Assembly: GCF_002119725.1 (NCBI RefSeq)
Contig: NZ_CP021109.1
Span: forward strand, 1,054,001 to 1,118,000
Length of the DNA: 64,000 nt
From: Bordetella genomosp. 9
Lineage (GTDB): Bacteria > Pseudomonadota > Gammaproteobacteria > Burkholderiales > Burkholderiaceae_B
Reading direction: 5' to 3'
Shown piece after piece: positions 26,872 to 35,435 of the stretch (positions are counted from its first letter, which is position 1; the number at the start of each line of letters is the position of its first letter). The notes beneath the pieces are model-generated. The model worked only from the letters and a program-made list of their open reading frames with translations. It did not search any database and was not told where the DNA came from. The translations under genes were made by a program, and so were the position numbers.

Positions 26872-26899
26872 GGAACTCCGCCAAGGGCGCCGCCACTGA
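26872..26899 (+). promoter_or_regulatory. HrpL-type ECF promoter (hrp box) ahead of the CesT-like chaperone
   Basis: GGAACT at 26872-26877, 15 bases, then CCACTGA at 26893-26899. This agrees with the HrpL-family consensus GGAACC-N15/16-CCACNNA at 12 of 13 fixed or free positions. A start of transcription near 26905 would leave a leader of about 55 bases before the gene at 26960. The likely reader is the ECF sigma factor at 51051-51683. Confidence 0.7.
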
Positions 26900-26959
26900 T
26901 CGAGCCCTTGATAATGCTGAGGCTTCCTATGTGCAGGAAGTCGCCCAGGAGAGGCTTAT

Positions 26960-27427
26960 ATGGACGCGCGTAGCCTGATCGCGTTGTTTGGTGAGGAAAG
27001 TGGAGTGCCCTTGTCTCTCGGAGAGTCCGGCACCATCGACCTCATCTTCGAGAACAACATCACCGTCACGCTGGAACATGACGATGCGCAGGATATCCTG
27101 CATGCCTATATCGTCGTGGGGCAGGAACCGGTCGAGAGCACGCAATGTCTGGCTCTTTATCGCGACATGCTTTGCTCCAATGCTTTCGGCCACGAAACCG
27201 AGGGGGCAACCCTTGCGCTGGACGAACGCAATGGGGAAATTCTGTTAACCCGTCGGATGGAGCTGGCCGATGCCACGGTCAGCCAATTGCGCCGTATTGT
27301 CGAAACCATGGTCGACGTCGGCGTGGTCTGGAAAGAAAAAATCGGCACGCTGTGCCATCAGGGCCTTGCGGGCGAGGGCATCCCCTCTGAACGGCCGGCA
27401 TCGCGGCCCGGCGGCCTCCGAGCCTAA
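26960..27427 (+). CDS. CesT/SycE-type secretion chaperone (orphan, class I)
   Basis: The 155-residue acidic protein has the fold pattern of class I type III chaperones: an N-terminal helix (MDARSLIALFGEESG), strands DLIFENNITVTLEHDDAQDILHAYIVV, a mid helix (CLALYRDMLCSNAFG), strands TLALDERNGEILLTRRMEL and a C-terminal helix (VSQLRRIVETMVDVGVVWKEK). Such chaperones bind one or a few effectors. No effector gene stands next to it: the left neighbour is the BTAD regulator and the right neighbour overlaps it by 4 bp on the other strand. It has its own hrp-box promoter. ATG with AGGAG upstream. The last 20 residues are rich in Gly, Pro and Arg and unlike the family. Confidence 0.8.
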   Translation: MDARSLIALFGEESGVPLSLGESGTIDLIFENNITVTLEHDDAQDILHAYIVVGQEPVESTQCLALYRDMLCSNAFGHETEGATLALDERNGEILLTRRMELADATVSQLRRIVETMVDVGVVWKEKIGTLCHQGLAGEGIPSERPASRPGGLRA

Positions 27428-28080
27428 ATCAGGCCCAAATCCCTGGCACAGGAATAAAGGTCGGCATCATGAACGGCGCCCAGCTTCCTCATGGCGTCTT
27501 TTTTCTGTCGACTCGTCGTCTTCGGGCTCAGGTGAAGGATCTCGGCAATCTGGTTGTTGCTATAGCCCTGGGCGAATAATCGTACAACTTCGATTTCTCG
27601 TGGGGACAGCGGCACCCGTTGGGCAACCTTGGAAGGGGCGACTCCCAACGCGCCGAGCGTATGCTCGATATTGCGGCTGATATAGGTCATCCCATGCGCC
27701 GCGCGTTGAACCGCAGTCGCGATTTCCGCGGTTGTGGCCCCTTTGTCTACAAGGGCCAGCGCGCCGGCATCCAGGATGGGAGTCAACAGCGCCGGAGTCG
27801 AAATTTTTGTCAATACAACGATGCGTAGCCCGGGGTGCTTTCTCTGAATATCCAGCAGCATAGCGATCCCGTCGGGACTACGCTCGCTTGGCATCGAGAA
27901 ATCCGTAACCAACACGTCGCAATCGCAGGCCGAAAGGCATGCGAGCAAGCTTTGTGGCGACGTGGCGGTGCCGACGATCGATATCCCGCCGACGGCTTCC
28001 AGTGCGTTTTTCACGCCCAGAAGCACTATCGGATGGTCATCAGCCAGGATGACGCGGATCACGGATCGACCCAGGCCCAT
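27424..28080 (-). CDS. NarL/FixJ-type response regulator, RcsB/BvgA-like
   Basis: This protein has 218 residues. The receiver domain carries the acidic pair in VIRVILADDHPIVLLGV, the phosphoacceptor D60 in DVLVTDFSMPSE, and a conserved Lys in ALALVDKGAT. The C-terminal LuxR-type HTH reads LSPREIEVVRLFAQGYSN followed by NQIAEILHLSPKTTSRQKK. It is the last of three regulator genes on this strand, 5 bp after the preceding one, so they are likely one transcript. No histidine kinase is found nearby. Its family (RcsB/BvgA) is the one whose known sites look like the palindromes at 24300 and 51949, so it is a candidate to bind them. Confidence 0.9.
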   Translation of the reverse strand: MGLGRSVIRVILADDHPIVLLGVKNALEAVGGISIVGTATSPQSLLACLSACDCDVLVTDFSMPSERSPDGIAMLLDIQRKHPGLRIVVLTKISTPALLTPILDAGALALVDKGATTAEIATAVQRAAHGMTYISRNIEHTLGALGVAPSKVAQRVPLSPREIEVVRLFAQGYSNNQIAEILHLSPKTTSRQKKDAMRKLGAVHDADLYSCARDLGLI

Positions 28081-28085
28081 GCCGA

Positions 28086-29024
28086 CTAGGCTCGCGCGCC
28101 TTCCGTTTCATGTCCATAGTTCGTTGGCGGCGTACGAAGCGTGGCGGTCGCGCTATTGCCCATTGGTTGCGTCATGGTACGGAACTGACGGCGATAGGCG
28201 GTCGGCGTGATGCCGTTTTCGCGGCGAAAAGCCACCGAAAAATTGCATACGCTGGGAAATCCGACATGGACTCCGATGTCGCGCACCGGCATGCCCGTCT
28301 GCGCCAACAAACGGCGTGCGGTCTCCATTTTCTTTCCGAGGATGACCTTGTGCGCTGACTTCCCCATTTTGGACTTAAACAAAGCGGAGAGCTTGCGTTC
28401 GTTCGTTCCTACGGACCGCGCGAGTTGGCGGACAGTATGTATGCTACCCACGTCCAGCGCGATGGCGTTCAGGGCATTGCGCAGCAACAGATCCTCCGAA
28501 GCCACTGTTCTCGTCCGCGGCGACATTGGCTCTATGCGCCGCCTTGCGCCGCTTCGCAAATGTGTCGATATCCGCGCCAGCACTTCCTCTGGATAGACCG
28601 GTTTCACCATGCAATCGACCGCACCCAACGCGAATGCTTCGTGGCTGGCGGCCTGGTTATGCCTTTCGAACAAAAACACGAGCGGCGTGCCTCGGGTGTC
28701 TGGAGCTTGCATGAGCAGTCTCCCCAGCATCAACGGGTCCATACTGGACATTGCCCCGTCTATTACGATGATGTCGGGATGCCATGCCTGGGCATAGTGA
28801 TAGCCGCGCCAACCCGAGGCCAACGTTACGCGAAACAGTTGGGCCCGCAGGAAATCCATGGTGGCCTGCAGCTGTTCCGGCGCATCGGAAACCACAAGGA
28901 CATGTGATGGCCGCGGATAGGCGTCAGCCCCAAAGGACCCTCCGATGCTACCCTGCGGCGCAGCGCTTTGAGGCGCCGTTGCCTCTCCACATGGCGGCAG
29001 AAACGGGGTGGGAATAGAACTCAT
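28086..29024 (-). CDS. Response regulator with AraC-type DNA-binding domain, acidic pair incomplete
   Basis: The 312-residue protein has a 40-residue N-terminal extension, a receiver domain (residues 41-160; acceptor D89 in PDIIVIDGAMSS; Lys in DCMVKPVYPEEVLARI) and an AraC-family double HTH (about 195-290; TVRQLARSVGTNERKLSALFK and VRDIGVHVGFPSVCNFSVAF). At the start of the receiver only one acid is present (VLVVSDAPEQ), where two are normal, so Mg2+ binding and phosphorylation may be weakened. It lies between the other two regulators of the group. AraC-type activators are common controllers of type III loci. Confidence 0.88.
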   Translation of the reverse strand: MSSIPTPFLPPCGEATAPQSAAPQGSIGGSFGADAYPRPSHVLVVSDAPEQLQATMDFLRAQLFRVTLASGWRGYHYAQAWHPDIIVIDGAMSSMDPLMLGRLLMQAPDTRGTPLVFLFERHNQAASHEAFALGAVDCMVKPVYPEEVLARISTHLRSGARRRIEPMSPRTRTVASEDLLLRNALNAIALDVGSIHTVRQLARSVGTNERKLSALFKSKMGKSAHKVILGKKMETARRLLAQTGMPVRDIGVHVGFPSVCNFSVAFRRENGITPTAYRRQFRTMTQPMGNSATATLRTPPTNYGHETEGARA

Positions 29025-29130
29025 GCTGTCTCCTTGTTCCTAACCTTGGCTGCCCGAGTGCCGAATTCATGCCACGGCGGGGCAAAACCATGCTAAGGAA
29101 TCCTTCGGCCGCATGCTTTTTAATTCCCGG

Positions 29131-29988
29131 TCAGTCGTTTTGAAAAATGCTGCTGTTTTGCGCCACGAGGGTCCCCGGAGGCACGGAGGACAACGGGCCA
29201 GAAGCGTTCCGACGGAAGGCCACGGGGCTGCAGCCGGATTGGCGGCGGAAGGCCGAGGCAAAGTTCGCCGGACTGGAAAAACCGAGACGGTCCGCGATCT
29301 CCGCCACGGATAAGGACTTGTCCTGTAGCAGCGTGCGAGCGCGTTCCATGCGCTGATCGCGCAGATAATCGGGAATCGATTTTCCGAGCAACGACCGGAA
29401 GGCATGCGTCAAGCGCTTTTCATTGACGCCGATCAGGCGGGCCAACCGCTTCTGTGACGGGGCGTCCGACAGATGTTCGCGCAGGTACTGTGTCGTCATG
29501 CTTACGATTGCCTGCTCGTTCGAAAGTGGCATGGTGTCCGACCCTTTTTGAGGGGCTGTGCTCTCATGCTTAGGGTCAGCCGACCGGCGGCCGCGCCGCT
29601 GCAGCTGCACCCGAATTCGCGCCAATACCTCCTCGGGGTTATAGGGCTTCAATACGTAGTCGGCCCCACCGACGTCAAAGCCTTTCAGGCGATCGTCAAG
29701 TTTTGTACAAGCTGTTACGAAGATCACGGGTATGTGCGCCGTGGCCGGGTTTTCCTTCAACAGCTTGCATGTGGAGTACCCGTCCAGTTTCGGCATGGCC
29801 ACGTCAAGCAGGATGGCGTCTGGTGCGGGGTCCGCCAAAGCGCGCTCATAGGCCTGTTTGCCGTCGAGCGCGACCATTAATTTGAACCCTTCCTGACTTA
29901 ACATCTGCACAAGCAGCTTCAGGTCCGCGGGGCTGTCGTCTGCGAGCAGAAGTCGGGTTGGCAACTCTCCGGCATGTTCGTAAGGCAT
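29131..29988 (-). CDS. Response regulator with AraC-type DNA-binding domain
   Basis: The 285-residue protein has a complete receiver domain (LLLADDSPADLKLL with D17/D18, acceptor D62 in DAILLDVAMPKLDG, Lys in DYVLKPYNPEEVLARI) and a C-terminal AraC-type domain (QKRLARLIGVNEKRLTHAFR and VAEIADRLGFSSPANFASAF). The two AraC-type regulators are alike and probably arose by duplication. I chose the ATG at 29988 because GGAGAA lies upstream. First gene of the three-regulator group, 106 bp before the next. Confidence 0.9.
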   Translation of the reverse strand: MPYEHAGELPTRLLLADDSPADLKLLVQMLSQEGFKLMVALDGKQAYERALADPAPDAILLDVAMPKLDGYSTCKLLKENPATAHIPVIFVTACTKLDDRLKGFDVGGADYVLKPYNPEEVLARIRVQLQRRGRRSADPKHESTAPQKGSDTMPLSNEQAIVSMTTQYLREHLSDAPSQKRLARLIGVNEKRLTHAFRSLLGKSIPDYLRDQRMERARTLLQDKSLSVAEIADRLGFSSPANFASAFRRQSGCSPVAFRRNASGPLSSVPPGTLVAQNSSIFQND

Positions 29989-30478
29989 GGCAGTTCTCCG
30001 TTGGGCCACACTGTCGGCGACGAAACGTCTCGTTCAGGTGTGACGTCTGATATCGCAATTATTAACATATGGGAACGGCGTCTCCAACAAGGTGTTTAGT
30101 ACCGAAGTTGGACGTGAAAGCCGGAGGCGGCCGGGCGGGCAGGAAGATCGCCTTGATTGTTTCTTCTTCGAATCAAACCGAAAATTCGCGTATCGTGCCG
30201 GCAAAATCTGCCATTTTCGATTCTTCAGGCGGGCGTGGCGGCTCGCGGAGCGTACAATGGGCGCCGATAGATTTTCGGTGACGGGTCGGCGAAAGCAAGA
30301 CTCAAGAAACTGGCTGCTTCATAGAATTAACGTGTAGTTTCATTTTAAACATCGAGGACGGTGTTTCGGGAAGGCTCGAACGCTACGCGTTCCCACCATC
30401 AAGCCGCCCGGCGAGCGGGCAGCCCGGCGGAATACATAAACCAAGTCAGTGCGCCGGTGTGCGGCACATTAATCGGCT
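29989..30478. other. Intergenic region between the regulators and the needle gene
   Basis: A 490-bp space between two genes on the minus strand. It must hold the promoter of the regulator group. I saw no hrp box, no GAAATTTC palindrome and no convincing gene. A short GCCCG...CGGGC pairing near 30406-30420 could be a weak terminator for the sctF operon, without a T-run. Confidence 0.4.
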
Positions 30479-30712
30479 CTACGGGACGATGTTTCGGGCG
30501 ATCGTTTTCAACATGTCCCCCATGCTTTTTACGTAGTTCGTGACGACGGTGCTTTTCACCGACAGCTTGGTGATGGCTTTTTGGAAAGCGTACAGGTCGG
30601 GTAGGGCAGGAGAGGGCTTCCCGCTGATGTCCTGTACGCTCGCATCGACGGCGTCTTCGTCCGTGTTCAGCTGGCTCGTCAGGTTATCCAAACCGAAATT
30701 GTCGAGGTTCAT
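30479..30712 (-). CDS. sctF: SctF: type III secretion needle protein
   Basis: The 77-residue protein has the size and pattern of YscF/MxiH needles: a variable N terminus, a PALPDLYAFQKAITKLSVKS helix containing the conserved proline turn, and a C-terminal helix (VTNYVKSMGDMLKTIARNIV) that packs inside the needle. It is the last gene of the minus-strand operon, behind sctD and a YscE-like gene, as in the yscD-yscE-yscF order. The ATG at 30712 gives the usual length; a longer frame upstream is a shadow. Confidence 0.9.
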   Translation of the reverse strand: MNLDNFGLDNLTSQLNTDEDAVDASVQDISGKPSPALPDLYAFQKAITKLSVKSTVVTNYVKSMGDMLKTIARNIVP

Positions 30713-30720
30713 AGGGCTCC

Positions 30721-30987
30721 TTACTTTGCATGCAGTGGGTTGGGGACCGCCGATTCGGCGCAAGCGCCCATCTTCGTCAGAATTGCCTGGGCCGCGGCCG
30801 CGGCTTGGGCCACTGTGGCCGCCGTCCGGAAATCAGCCGGGCGAAGTTGCAGGCGCATGTACTGTTTGGCCCGTGCCTCGAGGGTTTTGAAATGTTGAAT
30901 CAGCGCGCGCGCTTCCGCACCGCCGGGAGTGAGGCCGAACAAAGTCAGGGCGGCGGAGTCGGAGATAGGAATTTGGCGGGCTTCCAT
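30721..30987 (-). CDS. YscE-like small protein (probable needle co-chaperone)
   Basis: This protein of 88 residues is almost all alpha-helical, with ALIQHFKTLEARAKQYMRL and ATVAQAAAAAQAILTKMG as likely antiparallel helices, a form seen in YscE/PscE, which keep the needle subunit unpolymerised together with YscG. Sequence likeness is weak; the call rests mainly on its place between sctD and sctF (gaps 3 and 8 bp). It could instead be a different small apparatus protein. Confidence 0.6.
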   Translation of the reverse strand: MEARQIPISDSAALTLFGLTPGGAEARALIQHFKTLEARAKQYMRLQLRPADFRTAATVAQAAAAAQAILTKMGACAESAVPNPLHAK

Positions 30988-30990
30988 TGG

Positions 30991-32307
30991 CTACCGTGGG
31001 ATGACTATGGGATAGGGTTCGTCGAACACGACCCGTGTGTCTTCAATCGCCTTGAGCCGGTAATCCGCGTAGGTTCCTCCCACCAGAAGCCGCGTTCCGT
31101 CGCCCAGGACGAGCCACGGCTGCGGTCCCCCGACGATGCTCGCGATGCGGAAAGGCAGCGTGTGCGCTGCGGACTCAGCCTTGGGCGGCGCATCGATAAC
31201 GAACGCATCGAGATAACGCGTATTGAGCAGTTTGACCAGCGCGACAAGCTGCTCCTGCTCTGGCGTGTTCAGGTTGACAGGCTTCAGGTCTACCCGGCCT
31301 TGAGTCCAATCTGCCTTGATCGCGGGCAGGCCGGATCGAGCAGACGCAGCGGCAAATGCTTCGATCACCTGACTCGCCAGGAGGACGTCCCCTGGAGCGG
31401 CATCGACTTCGTCGTTACGGTTTCGCAGAAATTCCAGGATCGCCTGACGGGTCGGCGCATCCGCCACCACGGCCTGTAAACGCAGCGGCCCGGGACCTTG
31501 CCGTTTCAAACGAAAACGAAGATCCATCTTATTCAACCCATCAGCGACTCTTCGTTCGACCTCGACTTGGTTTTTCGTAACGAGATCCGGCGTGGGCGAA
31601 ATAGCCGCGAGGGCGGTGGCGAGGCGAGTTTGCTCCGCTTCATCGCGGACCCAGCCGCTCAGCACGTACCGTCCAGATCCGGTCGGCGAGACCCGGATCG
31701 AGTCCGCCAGGTTCAATTCACCAAGCAATTTTTCGATATCAGCCAGACTTTTGAGATCCGGTATCTGCGAAATGGCTTTCCGCGGGGCGTCGTTTACGGA
31801 CGGCGAAAATGCGGCGACCGCAACGCCGCCGCAAACGAGAACGGCGAGCGCGGCGGACGTCAGCCACAAGGCGGTTCTTCTGCGGCCCTCTCCTGCCGGA
31901 TGGTCCGCGGTTGCCCCGTGGGGCTTCCAACCATCTGCGCAGGGCAAATCCGCCACGTCGCGGTGGCTGGCTTCCGTTCCGGCGGGGCTTTCCGGCGCCA
32001 CACTGAGTTCGGGCCAGGCGTCGCCTGCTGCGGAAACCGTGACCCAAAGGGGGCCCAACCGAACAGGCGTGTTGAGACGCCATACTTTTGGCGCGATGTC
32101 CGTGCCGGACGTTTCGTCTTGAAGCGCTATGGACCATCCCGCCGTGTCAACTCGAATTACGGCGTGGCGCGGCGCGATACCGCCGTCCAACAGAACGACG
32201 TCGCAAGCTACGTCGCTCCCTATCACCACGGTGTCCGATACAACGCAGCGGGCGCGCTCATGCAGCCCGGTCAGAACGCGAAATTCGAATTCGCCCGACA
32301 CTTTCAT
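30991..32307 (-). CDS. sctD: SctD: inner-membrane ring protein
   Basis: The protein has an FHA-like cytoplasmic domain (EFEFRVLTGLHERARCVV to about residue 75, with RHAVIRV), one membrane helix near residues 135-155 (LWLTSAALAVLVCGGVAVAAF), and periplasmic ring-building repeats to the end. SctD forms the outer of the two inner-membrane rings of the basal body with SctJ. The start is not certain: ATG 32307 is used; a GTG at 32301 has a better spaced AAGAGG, and a TTG at 32361 would overlap sctV. Confidence 0.88.
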   Translation of the reverse strand: MKVSGEFEFRVLTGLHERARCVVSDTVVIGSDVACDVVLLDGGIAPRHAVIRVDTAGWSIALQDETSGTDIAPKVWRLNTPVRLGPLWVTVSAAGDAWPELSVAPESPAGTEASHRDVADLPCADGWKPHGATADHPAGEGRRRTALWLTSAALAVLVCGGVAVAAFSPSVNDAPRKAISQIPDLKSLADIEKLLGELNLADSIRVSPTGSGRYVLSGWVRDEAEQTRLATALAAISPTPDLVTKNQVEVERRVADGLNKMDLRFRLKRQGPGPLRLQAVVADAPTRQAILEFLRNRNDEVDAAPGDVLLASQVIEAFAAASARSGLPAIKADWTQGRVDLKPVNLNTPEQEQLVALVKLLNTRYLDAFVIDAPPKAESAAHTLPFRIASIVGGPQPWLVLGDGTRLLVGGTYADYRLKAIEDTRVVFDEPYPIVIPR

Positions 32308-32341
32308 ACCTCTTGATACGCCTGCCACGCCGATGTGAGCG

Positions 32342-34423
32342 TTACAGCTCGATCCTGGCAAGCGGCTGCACGTTCACCTCGGGCGTCAGTTCCTGATAGG
32401 ACAGCACCGGCAAGTGGTACAAATCCTGTTCAATCAACTTGCGTACGTAGCGGCGGATATCCATGGTAGTCAGGAGTACGGGGCGAGCCGTGCTGGTCTG
32501 CAGATTTCCGACGGTTCGGTGAATGCTATCGAGCAACGCCTGCGACTTTTCGGGGTCCATCGCCAGATAGCTTCCGGCCGCAGTCTGCCGGATAGCGTCG
32601 CGAACGGTGTCCTCCACGTCCGGTGAGAGAAGATATGCCGGCATGAAGTTCTGACCGTTCGTGTACTTGTGGCTGATGTAGCGCTTAAGTGACGAGCGGA
32701 CGTGTTCGGTAAGCAGGACAATGTCCTTTTCCTTCTGCGCCCAGTCCACCAGCGCTTCCAGAACAGCCCGCAGATCCCGGATCGAAATGTCTTCGGACAC
32801 CAAACGCTGGAAGATCTCGGCGATCCGCTGAATCGGCATAACGCGGTGTGTTTCCTTGACGAGCTCCGAGAAGTCCTCCTCCATCGCCGACATCAGCTGC
32901 CGCGTCTCTTGAATGCCGAGAAAATCCGCGGCGTGCTTGCGCAGAATCATCGAAAGCCGCCAGGCGGGAACCTGATGGGTTTGCAGGACGGGCGTCCCCA
33001 TGCCGTCGAGCGCTGGAAGATGCGCCCGATCCACCCAGAAACCGGCCTCGTCTGCCGGAAAAGATGCGTCGCGATGGTGAGGGATTCCCATGGCGTCCAG
33101 GTTGTGAACGCTTTCGCGCACCAATACGGCATCCGTCCGTATCCGGCCGGATGCCGCCGGCACCTCGAAAAGCAGGATCCGGTACTCCTGATCCGGCAAC
33201 GTGGCGCTCTCGCGCACCTGAACTGCAGGAAAGGGAACGCCCAGATCCTGGTACAAGGAATGCCGGACGTCTTGGATTGCGCCCTTCAAGCTGCCGTCCT
33301 GGACCAGGCTTCCCAGGTCAGGCGCCACTTCGACCACAATGGGGGCGGCCGGTTTGAAGGCATTGGGACCGTCAGCCATATCGTCAGCCCCGGCAGTGTC
33401 GCCGATCCCGCCGGCGGAGATTCCGTCTCCCGCGGATCCGGTCTTTCTGCCGCGGGCGTTGAGCAGTACCAATCCGATTGTGCCGGTGCACACCGCCAGG
33501 ACGAGGAACACGGTAAATGGCATTCCGGGAATCAAACCGACCGCCAAGGCAATGATGGAGGCAATGATCAGTGCCCTTGGCTGTGCCAGAACCTGCGTGC
33601 CGATATCATTGCCCACGTTCGATCTCTCGTTGCCGGTCGGCACCCGCGTAACGATAATCCCGGCGCAGATCGCGGTGAGCAAAGCGGGAATCTGTGCGAT
33701 CAAGCCGTCGCCTACGCTCAGCACCGAATATGTCATCGCGGCTTCGGATGCCGTCATGCCGCGCTGTAGCGACCCGATGATCCAGCCCCCCAGCAGGTTT
33801 ACGGCGACGATGATCAGGCCCGCGATGGCGTCGCCTTTTACGAACTTCATCGCCCCATCCATCGCGCCGTACATCTGGCTTTCCTTTTCGACCAGCGCCC
33901 GGCGCCTCTTGGCCTCATCAATCTGTATTGCATTGGCACGCAGGTCGGCGTCAATGGACATCTGCTTACCCGGCATGCCGTCCAGCGAAAATCGGGCGGC
34001 GACTTCGGCGACCCGCTCGGCGCCTTTGGTAATGACGATGAACTGAACGATCGTCAGGATGAGAAACACGACCAGCCCGACCACCAGATTGCCGCCCACG
34101 ACGAAGTTCCCGAACGTATCGATGATGTGGCCCGCGTTTCCGTCCAGCAGAATCAGCCTGGTGGTGGAAATGGAGATGCCCAGGCGGAACAGCGTGGACA
34201 CGAGCAGGACCGCCGGGAAGGACGAGAATGCGAGCGGAGACGGGAGATAGATCGCCACCATCAGCAGAACGCAGGACGCCGTGATATTGATTCCTATTAG
34301 CACGTCCATGATTGCCGGCGGCAAAGGCAGAATCATCATGAAGACGATCGCCATGACGATCATGGCGAGCAGGATGTCGTTGCGGCTTGTCGCGATCGCG
34401 ACGACGCGTCTTATCGCGTGCAT
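32342..34423 (-). CDS. sctV: SctV: export gate protein (FlhA/LcrD/BcrD family)
   Basis: The 693-residue protein has seven to eight N-terminal membrane helices (residues 1-320; includes FPAVLLVSTLFRLGISISTTR and the FHIPEP-like loop GMPGKQMSIDADLRANA) and a large cytoplasmic domain (about 350-693) that forms the nonameric ring receiving chaperone-substrate complexes. It corresponds to bcrD in Bordetella. It is preceded by sctY with a 13-bp gap and followed closely by sctD. Confidence 0.96.
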   Translation of the reverse strand: MHAIRRVVAIATSRNDILLAMIVMAIVFMMILPLPPAIMDVLIGINITASCVLLMVAIYLPSPLAFSSFPAVLLVSTLFRLGISISTTRLILLDGNAGHIIDTFGNFVVGGNLVVGLVVFLILTIVQFIVITKGAERVAEVAARFSLDGMPGKQMSIDADLRANAIQIDEAKRRRALVEKESQMYGAMDGAMKFVKGDAIAGLIIVAVNLLGGWIIGSLQRGMTASEAAMTYSVLSVGDGLIAQIPALLTAICAGIIVTRVPTGNERSNVGNDIGTQVLAQPRALIIASIIALAVGLIPGMPFTVFLVLAVCTGTIGLVLLNARGRKTGSAGDGISAGGIGDTAGADDMADGPNAFKPAAPIVVEVAPDLGSLVQDGSLKGAIQDVRHSLYQDLGVPFPAVQVRESATLPDQEYRILLFEVPAASGRIRTDAVLVRESVHNLDAMGIPHHRDASFPADEAGFWVDRAHLPALDGMGTPVLQTHQVPAWRLSMILRKHAADFLGIQETRQLMSAMEEDFSELVKETHRVMPIQRIAEIFQRLVSEDISIRDLRAVLEALVDWAQKEKDIVLLTEHVRSSLKRYISHKYTNGQNFMPAYLLSPDVEDTVRDAIRQTAAGSYLAMDPEKSQALLDSIHRTVGNLQTSTARPVLLTTMDIRRYVRKLIEQDLYHLPVLSYQELTPEVNVQPLARIEL

Positions 34424-34436
34424 GGTTTCGAGTCTG

Positions 34437-34814
34437 TCAGATGGATTGCGATGTCCCTGTGCGCCCGGTCAAGGCCAGCTTCGGCGCGCCGGCCCGGCGT
34501 ATTGCGGCATGGGCTTCTTCCCTTCGGCCGAGCGCCACCAGGATTTGCGCAAGGACCACCTGGTATGTCCGACGCTGCGCCGGCGAGGGATCGACGCGTT
34601 GCAGTGTCGAAAAGGCGCGGCTGGCGAACCCGGCGCGCAGTTGCGCCAGGGACAGCAGGGTCAAAGCACGAGCGTCGCATTTGCCGAAGCGGTCCGCGGC
34701 TTCAAGCAGGGAAACGGCCTCGTGCGGACGGCCATTCTGGACGCTCAGGAAGGCCAGGGTATGCAGCAGCTCGACGCTTTCGCCGGAAAGCGCCGTTCCG
34801 GATGTGCTGTTCAT
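34437..34814 (-). CDS. sctY: SctY: TPR-type chaperone of SctX
   Basis: The 125-residue protein is made of about three TPR-like helical pairs (ELLHTLAFLSVQNGRPHEAV, ALTLLSLAQLRAGFASRAF, YQVVLAQILVALGRREEAH). It fits YscY, which binds YscX and YscV and is needed for export of early substrates. The ATG at 34814 overlaps the sctX stop as ATGA, which decides the start. Its position between sctX and sctV supports the call. Confidence 0.8.
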   Translation of the reverse strand: MNSTSGTALSGESVELLHTLAFLSVQNGRPHEAVSLLEAADRFGKCDARALTLLSLAQLRAGFASRAFSTLQRVDPSPAQRRTYQVVLAQILVALGRREEAHAAIRRAGAPKLALTGRTGTSQSI

Positions 34815-35212
34815 CCTGCGTAGAGCGCCTTGCGCACGACCGACGATTGCCGTCGCAAGGCGATTATGCCGCTGACGACGTTCAGCGAGCCGATGGCGAC
34901 GGCGTCGCCGCCGTTCCGCGCCAGCATCGCGATCGAGTTGAAACATCGCTCCAGCGCCCGGTCAAAGACGCCGGGATGGTTCAAACCGTACTTGCCGGGG
35001 TCGGGCGCCAGGTCGTGGCTGATTGTTATCTCGAGCGTCGGGCGATCGAGCCAGGCCGGTGGCGAGGTAGGTTGAGCGGACGATTCGGTGAACGGCCGCG
35101 ACGCAAGTAAAGGCGGGCCTGAAGCGGCGCCGCTCGTCATGGCGGTCCGGTCCGCTGCAACGGGACCGACACGATCGATGGGATAGGGCCTGGTCAGAAT
35201 TCGATTGATCAT
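34811..35212 (-). CDS. sctX: SctX: early-secreted export component, YscX family
   Basis: This 133-residue protein has an unstructured N half (MINRILTRPYPIDRVG) and a C-terminal helical part (PGVFDRALERCFNSIAMLA and SLNVVSGIIALRRQSSVVRKAL), as in YscX. YscX/YscY pairs occur only in the Ysc group of systems, so this places the locus there. First gene of the minus-strand operon sctX-Y-V-D-(E)-F, with an hrp box about 125 bp upstream. Confidence 0.78.
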   Translation of the reverse strand: MINRILTRPYPIDRVGPVAADRTAMTSGAASGPPLLASRPFTESSAQPTSPPAWLDRPTLEITISHDLAPDPGKYGLNHPGVFDRALERCFNSIAMLARNGGDAVAIGSLNVVSGIIALRRQSSVVRKALYAG

Positions 35213-35337
35213 TCAATGGTTCCTGGCGCAGGGATGGGCATTCGCCCGTGCGCGTTCACGGCTTGAGCACGCTCATGCGGCTGGGCATGTTCGGAGGCCG
35301 GGATGCGGTTGCCACGGCCATGCTCGAAGGGGCAATG

Positions 35338-35365
35338 GTAGTGGCGCCGGCTCCTTCAAAGTTCC
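35338..35365 (-). promoter_or_regulatory. HrpL-type ECF promoter (hrp box) of the sctX-F operon
   Basis: Read on the minus strand: GGAACT (35365-35360), 15 bases, CCACTAC (35344-35338). The -10 block keeps CCAC. Transcription from about 35331 would leave a leader of about 120 bases before sctX. Confidence 0.65.
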
Positions 35366-35435
35366 CAAGCCTCGCAGGCGCCTGCCGAACGTTGAATCCG
35401 CTATCGCGGTCAATTCGTCCGGCGCAATGACGTCA

